From Pleurodeles waltl (lineage: Eukaryota > Chordata > Amphibia > Caudata > Salamandridae), in NCBI RefSeq assembly GCF_031143425.1, contig NC_090451.1, forward strand, positions 665,350,575 through 665,414,574: DNA of 64,000 nt, written 5' to 3'. Numbering within the stretch: the first letter of the stretch is position 1; every line of letters begins with the position of its first letter. This document shows positions 57,452-64,000 of this stretch, in pieces. A program made the translations under genes and the position numbers. Below the pieces are notes generated by a model. It was given only the letters and a program-made list of their open reading frames with translations, did not search any database and was not told the DNA's origin.

Positions 57452-60400
57452 TCAAGTTGCATAGTCTTTCATCCAGAGTGGCTTAGAACGTAACCTGGAT
57501 GAAACCTTCGGGCCAGATAACTCCTTAGATGTTTCCGTGATATTTCTCCTTTGATCTTTCAAGGTAAAAGAGTTGGAGTCATCCCCTACACCTCTCCATC
57601 TCGCAATTCTGGACATGCTCCACGCATCCCCATTGTCAAGAATCACAATGTTTCTCTTTACTTCTCTAATGCGGAAAGGGCCCCTGAAGGATGATTTACC
57701 CTTGGTTTTAAAACAAGGGTTTCTCACTAACACCAAGTCACCCACCTTCCACTTACCACTAGAAACACAATGTTTGTCATCAAAACGCAATTTGTAATTA
57801 CGTTGGTACTCTTCCCTGAGACCAGGTGCCATAACAAATTTTCCTTGATTAGTACCAACCTGTGCCAAACTGTTACCGAGCCATGCTGGAAACAACTTAG
57901 TGCAACCCAACTTTCCCCTCATGTATTCAAAAGGAGATATATTGGTCACACTGTTCGGGGTGTTGCGATATGCCCACCACAAGTCCCTCAAGAGATTAGC
58001 TAAAGGAGTTCTGGTTTCAACAGCTTCTTGCACACAAGCTTTCACCATCCTATTCATACGCTCAGCTAAACCATTGGCCTGGGGCAAGTACAAAGCTGTC
58101 CTCAAATGCTTGACAGCTAGGGAGTCTAAAAAGCGCTTCATGTCTTGCGAAGTCAATTGTACCCCATTGTCAGTAACCAAATGGCTAGGTATACCTTCCC
58201 TAGAGAACTCTTCTTCCAGAAACTCAATTACTGTCTGGGTATCAACTGAATTCACGCATTTGGTCACCACCCATTTGGATGTATAATCCACCATGAGCAT
58301 GACATATCGTTCGTTCGCTGGTAAAAGATTAAAAGGACCCATAAAGTCAAGACCTAGCTTCATCCAGGTTTTTTCCGGAATTACCACCGGAGACAGTGGC
58401 GCTTTCGCCACAACCTTACTTTTGTCATTCCTTGCACAACTCATACAGTCCTTCACAATTGTCTCAGCCTCACGGTCCAACCCTGGCCACCAGTATATGG
58501 CCCTAAGTCTAGATTTGGTTAAACTTCTTCCCAAATGCCCTTCATGAGCCAGATTCAGAATTTTGTTTCTCACACCCTCAGGAGGTACAGATTTGCTTCC
58601 CCTAAATAACTCACCTCCATTAAAAGAGAGTTCATCCCTCACATTCCAATAGCCTTTCAAAGAGACAGGGATGTCCCTATACTCTGGCCATCCTTTGACA
58701 ATGAATTCTTCAAGCTTACGTCTATCCAAATCTCTCTCCACAGCCAACTTCCACTCCTCATCGTTGATGGCCGTCTCTCTCACCCAATTGACCATAACAT
58801 CATCTTCCACTTCCTCGCTACCATCAACCGAAGAACGGGACAAGAAATCTGCCACAATATTCCTCGGCCCAGGCACATATTCCACAACAAAATTGTACTC
58901 CATTAAACCCTCCACCCACCTACGTATTCTCGGAGTCAATTCTTCATTCTTCTTGGGGGAGAAAATCTGGACAAGAGGCTTATGGTCAGTCCTCACCACG
59001 AAGGGTAACCCCCATAAATAGAATTTAAAGTGCTTAACTGCCCACATACACGCAAGTGCCTCTCTTTCTATGACAGAATAATGTTGTTCAGCCTCCTTGA
59101 GGGAACGAGAAGCAAAGGCAATTGCTCTCTCCTCTTGACCCATTTTTTGGATAAGCACAGCCCCCAAACCTTTAATACTTGCATCAGTGTACAGATAGGT
59201 TTTGGCGCACACATCAAAATGCCCCAAGGTGGGCATCTTTCCAATACACTTCTTTACAAACGAGAAAGCAGTCACACATTCCTTCTCCCAGACAAATATG
59301 CAACCCTTCTTCAATAGTGCTCTCAACGGTTGCGTCACACTGGAAAAATTGGGAATGAATTTAGAGTAATATTCCGCCAATCCTAGAAATGACCTCACAT
59401 CATCTTTGTTTTTGGGTTCTGGTGCATGAATTATGGAATCAACTAACTCTAGTTTGGGTCTGATCCCTTCACCAGAAATAGTATGACCCAAGTATGTCAC
59501 AGAAGTGACTCTAAATCTACACTTTTCATTCTTAACCGTAAGTCCAGCCCCCGCTAACTTGCTCAAAACTTTTCTTAAAATCTTGTCGTGTTCATCCACT
59601 GTTTTACCATGAACTAATATATCATCCTGGAAACATAATGTGCCGGAAATCCCCTTCAAAATCGTTTTCATAACGCGTTGAAAACATGCAGCTGCAGAGG
59701 CCAGACCAAAAGGCATCCTCAAAAACTGATAAGCCCCCAAAGGTGTTACAAAGGATGTGAGGTGCCTGGACTCAGGGTGCAAAACAATCTGGTGATAAGC
59801 CGAGGATAAGTCCAACACACTAAACACCTTAGAACCACCAAGACATGACAACTCTTCAGTAATATTAGGTAGGGGTTGACGATCCACCCAAATATACTTA
59901 TTAAGATCTCTGAGATCTACACACATGCGGATCCGCTTCCCGTTATCCTTCGGTGCCAACAGGACAGGGGCCAACCATTCCGAAGATTCTATCTCCTCAA
60001 TCACCCCTGCCTCTACTAATCTGTTAAGTTCTGCTTTGAGAGGTTCTAACATCAACTTTGGTACTCTTCTAACTTTGTGTACTACTGGGGTTACATTTTT
60101 CTTAAGAATGATCTTGTGTTCAAAACTTGCCAAACAACCTAATTTTTCGCTAAACACACCTGGGAACTCCTTGAAAATCTCCATCGAGTCATTTGCATTA
60201 CTCACCACCATAACTTGGTCATTTGAATTTGGATCTAATTTAATACCCATGTCCCGTTGGTGACGCCAACCTAACAGATTATTGCCACGTTTGGCTACAT
60301 AAACCTTCCCTACAGTAACTCTATCTCGGAACTGAATTTTCATGACCTTGTACCCAACTACCTCTATTTTGGCACCCCCATAACTGATAAGGTTTATGTC

Positions 60401-61468
60401 AGGTTTACTTAGAAAATCTAGAGTCTCTCCAAAAATTGCCTGCCAGTTCTTATCACCAACCATTGTATAGGGAGAACCCGAGTCTGCTAGAACAGTAACT
60501 GTCCTATTATCAAATCTAATGATACACTCAGGCATGATCACTGGTCCCACATCTACTATACTAGTGTTGTGTTCAATTTGATCAATCTCCTGTCCAACAT
60601 ATAAAACAACCTTGTTACTATTTCCAGTGACAGAATCTATGTTGCTCTTGTCATTGTTGCAGACTCTAGCGTAATGGCCTTTCATTCCACAATTCCTACA
60701 TATTGAATTTCGTGCAAAACAATTAGGACTATTAGCTGCATGACCCATGTTACCACAACGGTAACATCGTAAAGATTTACTGTCTCTCTTCTTTTCTTGA
60801 ATTGAAGATTGTGTCTTATTGTCTCTGCCAACCCTTAAAACTTCCTCTAGGATTCTCGAATCTTGTACAGTGGAAAGACTATCCCCATCGGAATGATTCA
60901 TCTCTTTGATCCAGTTGCTGGTACTTTCCATTCCTTCAACAATTGCGATTGCTTCTCTCAAATCAGGATTCTTAGTCAATAATTTCTCCTGAACTCTCTT
61001 GTTATTGGTGCAACGCACCAACTGATCACGAATAAGAGAGTCTGTGATTTCACCGAAATCACAAGTGCGTGCCAATGTGCGTAAAGCAGCGATAAAATTG
61101 CCCACACTCTCCATAGTGCCCTGAGATCTGGCAAAAAATGTATGTCTTTCAAGAACAACATTGAGTTTGGATTCAAAGTGGGTCGCCAACATTGCTACCG
61201 ACATCTCATAAACGTCTCTAGGTTCGCCATCCGCTCCACCTATGGTCAAAAGTTCTAGACTGTCATAAACACATCTGCCTTCAATTCCTAGATTGTGTAG
61301 AAGAACCGCTTGTTTCCTAGCTGGGGAGAATTTTTCTCCACCTATAGCTATTAGGTAAGAATCAAAAAGATTTTTCCACCGTTTCCATGGAAGAATGGGG
61401 TCACCTTTGTCCAGTAAGAAAGGAGGTGGTTGGGACATAGTAGGTGTAGCCATGGCAATTAAAGTCAA
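57452..61468 (-). CDS. Ty3/gypsy gag-pol polyprotein, 1338 aa, intact
   Basis: A single open frame joins gag and pol. A capsid-like region covers about residues 25-200. Two CCHC knuckles lie at 235-250 (CYRC..H..C, six residues before the last Cys) and 257-270. The aspartic protease site is ADSGS (328-332). The reverse transcriptase has VLDLSSAYHQ (551-560) and FQDD (613-616). RNase H follows, with YTDAS (760-764). Integrase has the zinc-binding part (H975, H978, C1008, C1011), catalytic D1041, D1100 and E1136 with 35 residues between the last two, and a GPF motif near 1263. No chromodomain is seen after it. The first ATG is used; a second Met at residue 6 is possible. Integrase after RT/RNase H places it in Ty3/gypsy. 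All catalytic residues looked for are present. Confidence 0.95.
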   Translation of the reverse strand: MTLIAMATPTMSQPPPFLLDKGDPILPWKRWKNLFDSYLIAIGGEKFSPARKQAVLLHNLGIEGRCVYDSLELLTIGGADGEPRDVYEMSVAMLATHFESKLNVVLERHTFFARSQGTMESVGNFIAALRTLARTCDFGEITDSLIRDQLVRCTNNKRVQEKLLTKNPDLREAIAIVEGMESTSNWIKEMNHSDGDSLSTVQDSRILEEVLRVGRDNKTQSSIQEKKRDSKSLRCYRCGNMGHAANSPNCFARNSICRNCGMKGHYARVCNNDKSNIDSVTGNSNKVVLYVGQEIDQIEHNTSIVDVGPVIMPECIIRFDNRTVTVLADSGSPYTMVGDKNWQAIFGETLDFLSKPDINLISYGGAKIEVVGYKVMKIQFRDRVTVGKVYVAKRGNNLLGWRHQRDMGIKLDPNSNDQVMVVSNANDSMEIFKEFPGVFSEKLGCLASFEHKIILKKNVTPVVHKVRRVPKLMLEPLKAELNRLVEAGVIEEIESSEWLAPVLLAPKDNGKRIRMCVDLRDLNKYIWVDRQPLPNITEELSCLGGSKVFSVLDLSSAYHQIVLHPESRHLTSFVTPLGAYQFLRMPFGLASAAACFQRVMKTILKGISGTLCFQDDILVHGKTVDEHDKILRKVLSKLAGAGLTVKNEKCRFRVTSVTYLGHTISGEGIRPKLELVDSIIHAPEPKNKDDVRSFLGLAEYYSKFIPNFSSVTQPLRALLKKGCIFVWEKECVTAFSFVKKCIGKMPTLGHFDVCAKTYLYTDASIKGLGAVLIQKMGQEERAIAFASRSLKEAEQHYSVIEREALACMWAVKHFKFYLWGLPFVVRTDHKPLVQIFSPKKNEELTPRIRRWVEGLMEYNFVVEYVPGPRNIVADFLSRSSVDGSEEVEDDVMVNWVRETAINDEEWKLAVERDLDRRKLEEFIVKGWPEYRDIPVSLKGYWNVRDELSFNGGELFRGSKSVPPEGVRNKILNLAHEGHLGRSLTKSRLRAIYWWPGLDREAETIVKDCMSCARNDKSKVVAKAPLSPVVIPEKTWMKLGLDFMGPFNLLPANERYVMLMVDYTSKWVVTKCVNSVDTQTVIEFLEEEFSREGIPSHLVTDNGVQLTSQDMKRFLDSLAVKHLRTALYLPQANGLAERMNRMVKACVQEAVETRTPLANLLRDLWWAYRNTPNSVTNISPFEYMRGKLGCTKLFPAWLGNSLAQVGTNQGKFVMAPGLREEYQRNYKLRFDDKHCVSSGKWKVGDLVLVRNPCFKTKGKSSFRGPFRIREVKRNIVILDNGDAWSMSRIARWRGVGDDSNSFTLKDQRRNITETSKELSGPKVSSRLRSKPLWMKDYAT

Positions 61469-62188
61469 AATTGCATCTGGAATACAAACTGTGTGGAGAA
61501 TGACACTTTATACTATTCCTCACACCAGAAAAACACAGCGAGCAGTTAAGATTCCAACACAACAAAGAAAGAAAAAAAATATATAGTGGTTAAACTAAGT
61601 TCCTTCCAAAAATGCTTCCACTATTGCTCCAATAAGGAAATAAAAGCAAACAGTTCAAGTCTTCTTGTGGAAGTGGAAACAGTCTAGTTTATTTACCGAG
61701 GTTCAAGGATCCCCGTAACAACTGCTGAGTCAGGAAGGCACGTGACTCCGAACCAATAACGTTCCAACAAAGAAAAAAAAATGAGCGCGAGGGAGTGCTT
61801 CCTTGATAAATCAATACCATAAGAAAACAGTCTGTCCCCCAGGTCACACTGAAGGAAAATACAGGCAGCGCACTTGAATACTGTCCACATCTAAAGGAAA
61901 CCTCTCTCCATGTTGCGGTGAACACTACGCTCTCACCAGTCTCAGGAAACGGTAGGCATCAGCTGACGTCTGAAGTCTCTAGAGCAAACAGCGTCACACG
62001 CGGAGGCTAATCCACACGAACAACACCGGATTAGCTACTATCGATACCCCCAGCAGTGCCAGAAAACTTCTCGAAATGAAGAACGGGAAACAGCGGCAAG
62101 GAACGTCCGGTTAGCTGACAGCGCAGCTCGAAATGTTGCACGAAGGTAAATCTGTGGGTTCTGGGTTGTTTGCTTCCCTCGTCGCCAG
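61469..62188 (-). other. Gypsy 5' leader
   Basis: 720 bases between the 5' LTR and the gag-pol ATG, without a convincing frame. It begins with the primer-binding site and is expected to hold the packaging signal; none can be pinpointed. Confidence 0.6.
62177..62187 (-). other. Gypsy primer-binding site, tRNA-Ser-like
   Basis: TGGCGACGAGG on the minus strand, one base inside the 5' LTR. It complements the 3' end of a serine tRNA of the GCT type (CCTCGTCGCCA) over 11 bases. The tRNA assignment is from general knowledge of vertebrate tRNA-Ser and should be treated as likely rather than certain. Confidence 0.65.
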
Positions 62189-62438
62189 TGTTAAGATCGA
62201 TGTCGGTACAGATTAGAGAGACGATCAAGTTCAGGTGGAAAAAGGGTTTAATCACAAACAACCCAAGGAAGAAACCGCTGCTCCACGACCCAACCGACAC
62301 CGAATCAATCTGCCGTCAGTGCCTGGAACATCAGTGTCAACCAGGCTCCAGAATGTGAGTCCTGATGTCACGGAGGTTCCAGACCTAGCGCATGCATGCT
62401 AGGAACATAACATTAAAAGAAATAGGAACATTACAACA
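62189..62438 (-). repeat. Gypsy 5' LTR
   Basis: Same 250-base sequence as 57042-57291 with no difference seen. It would hold the promoter for the minus-strand transcript. Confidence 0.93.
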
Positions 62439-64000
62439 GAATGTTTTTCTAGGTGGTGATTTCAACTGTTTACTGGCTGTGGAAGACAGATCCTCTTCTT
62501 CTGCAGTACACCTGGACGGTAGCTCTACCTCACTGAAAAGTATTATTTCTGATTTTCATTTACAGGATTCTTACAAAGAGTTACATCCAAATGATCCAGG
62601 TTACACTTGGGTTAGTTCTAAATCTCCCACTAAGTCCCGCATTGATTTTATCTTTGCAAGTCCCTCAGAAAAGATAGTTTCAGCCACTCTCATTCCGGTT
62701 TTCTTTTCCAATCATTACCTCATTTCATTTGGCATCTCCATAGCAGATATACCTCTTAGAGGGAAGGGTCTGTGGAAACTCAATATTCTTTTGCTCAATG
62801 ACAAGGCTACCCGGGATAAGTTTAGTTACCATTACCAAAATTGGCAGTCCCTGAAAATTATTTTCCCCTCAGTCAGTGAGTGGTGGGAGGATATTAAGAT
62901 TCGTATACGGTCCTTCTTTATTCGGGAGGGAACTAGAGTGGTTAGAGTCCGACGTTGTAGAATCAACCATTTGCAAATCCGGCTCCAGAATTTGTCTAAG
63001 CTATTGGAGCATGGTTTTGATGTACAGGCAGACATTCTATTGTGCAAGCAGAGGTTATCCTCCTTGTACCATGATTTTACTAAAGGGTTGATTCTCCACA
63101 GTAGGGTTCAGCTCCTGGAGAACAATGAGACTTGCTCTAGGTTTTTCTTTCTTAAAGCGAGGGCTACTGGGAGAATTATAGATGCCATGATGGACTCCCA
63201 TGGTACCACTCATACCACTACTGAAGGTATCCGAGACAGTGTGCATGATTACTATAGCGACTTATATGGGCCCAAAGTTTCAGACAATGCAACTGGAAAT
63301 TTTTTCATGCAACATCTGCAGTTGTCTTTGTCTGAAGAGGATAAGGAAGTTCTTGAAGGAGACTTGGTGCTTGCAGACCTCAAAAGGGCCATGCTCAGGT
63401 TGCCTAAGGGGAGATCCCCCGGTTCTGATGGCATACCTGTAGAGTTCTATGCTACATTTTGGGACTTAGTGGGCTCCGACTTGCTTGAAGTCTTTTGTTG
63501 TTCTATGAGGGAAGGGTTGCTCCCCAATTCCTTGAGAGGTGGTTGCATAAGTCTTATCTATAAAAAGAAAGGTGATAGAGCCGATGTAAAGAACTGGCGT
63601 CCAATCAGCCTTCTTAATGTAGACTTTAAAATATTGTCTAAAACTTTGTTCCTTCGGTTGCGGCCTGTTGTTTCCACAGTCGTTGAATCAGACCAAACGT
63701 GTGGCATACCTGGGCGTAAGATATCTGACAATTTATGTTTGGTTAGGGATGTGTTATCGTATGTTAAAGACCGTGGGTTATCTATGTGTTTGCTGAACCT
63801 GGATCACGAAAAGGCTTTTGATAGGCTAAACCACTCTTTTATGTTTCAGGTTTTAGAACATTTGAATTTTGGTCCAACTTTTAGGTCCTGGATTTCTTTA
63901 TTGTATACCAATTGTTACAGCAGGGTCATGGTCAATGGCACGTTGACTACCTCTTTTCCTGTTTTGTCAGGTGTACGGCAGGGATGTCCTTTGTCCCCCC
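62439..64000 (+). pseudogene. Tx1-like ORF2, 3' part, copy 3, open to the window end
   Basis: Continues after the gypsy element with NVFLGGDFN at 62440. On reading, this frame stays open to 64000, covering the rest of the endonuclease and the RT up to RQGCPLSP. The frame has no stop, so it would not show as a closed ORF. It is nevertheless damaged: the endonuclease SDH motif reads SNH near 62709, and the gene is split by the insertion. RT motifs KGRSPGSDGIPVEF (near 63411) and NLDHEKAFDRL are present. Confidence 0.8.

Larger units (their letters stand above)
57042..62438 (-). mobile_element. Intact Ty3/gypsy LTR retrotransposon
   Basis: 5.4-kb element on the minus strand. Two 250-base LTRs appear identical on reading. 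It has a primer-binding site next to the 5' LTR, a purine tract next to the 3' LTR, a 5-base target duplication and a single open gag-pol frame of 1338 codons. No envelope frame is present. Identical LTRs and an undamaged frame indicate a very recent insertion. It interrupts the endonuclease of Tx1-3, so it is the younger of the two. Confidence 0.95.
54795..64000 (+). mobile_element. Tx1-like LINE, copy 3 (Tx1-3), split by a gypsy element and cut by window end
   Basis: Third copy of the family. The 5' junction is at the same satellite position (GCTTAGACCTGA, then CAGGGGAGACACC). ORF1 is complete in length; ORF2 is interrupted by the Ty3/gypsy element at 57042-62438 and continues to the end of the window within the reverse transcriptase. 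Confidence 0.87.

Noticed and set aside
57573..60263. Plus-strand frames opposite the gypsy gag-pol
   Set aside because: They are shadows of the 1338-codon minus-strand frame, which carries all the motifs.

Overview
The window looks like intergenic DNA from a very large amphibian genome, most likely a salamandrid newt. No host protein-coding exon, tRNA or rRNA gene is recognisable. Almost everything is a satellite array or a transposable element nested in it. The newt assignment rests on the roughly 320-bp satellite: its monomers carry the conserved core of a hammerhead ribozyme with a two-base-pair stem III, plus an octamer ATTTGCAT. Both match what is known of newt 'satellite 2', a ~330-bp, transcribed, self-cleaving repeat. 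The species is inference.

Layout: 1-8991, an L1-clade LINE ('L1-a', copy A, cut by the window start); 8992-11414, satellite; 11415-16953, a Tx1-like LINE whose ORF1 has three CCHC knuckles ('Tx1-1'); 16954-27647, satellite, interrupted at 19543-20464 by a Harbinger-like MITE; 27648-39177, a second Tx1-like copy (Tx1-2) split by another L1 family ('L1-b', 28007-34168, 14-bp target duplication); 39178-42501, satellite, interrupted at 39234-40146 by the same MITE in opposite orientation; 42502-52695, L1-a copy B, itself carrying an LTR-like insertion (44803-45772) and a 171-bp foldback element (49815-49985); 52696-54794, satellite; 54795-64000, a third Tx1-like copy (Tx1-3) split by an intact Ty3/gypsy LTR retrotransposon on the minus strand (57042-62438), and running off the window.

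The block L1-a, short satellite array, Tx1-like element occurs twice with matching insertion sites, which points to a large tandem duplication with a period of about 42.5 kb (about 43.7 kb with later insertions). The MITE copies, foldback element, LTR-like insertion, L1-b and gypsy element each lie in one copy only or cut an older element, so they give a relative order of events.

Most LINE ORFs are broken by stops and frameshifts. The exceptions are the L1-b ORF1 (331 codons, open) and the gypsy gag-pol ORF (1338 codons, open, with 250-bp LTRs that look identical), which is the one element here that may still be active. The LINEs would supply RNA-binding ORF1 proteins and endonuclease/reverse-transcriptase ORF2 proteins for copying their own RNA. 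The gypsy element would supply capsid, protease, reverse transcriptase, RNase H and integrase. The satellite would supply transcribed, potentially self-cleaving RNA.
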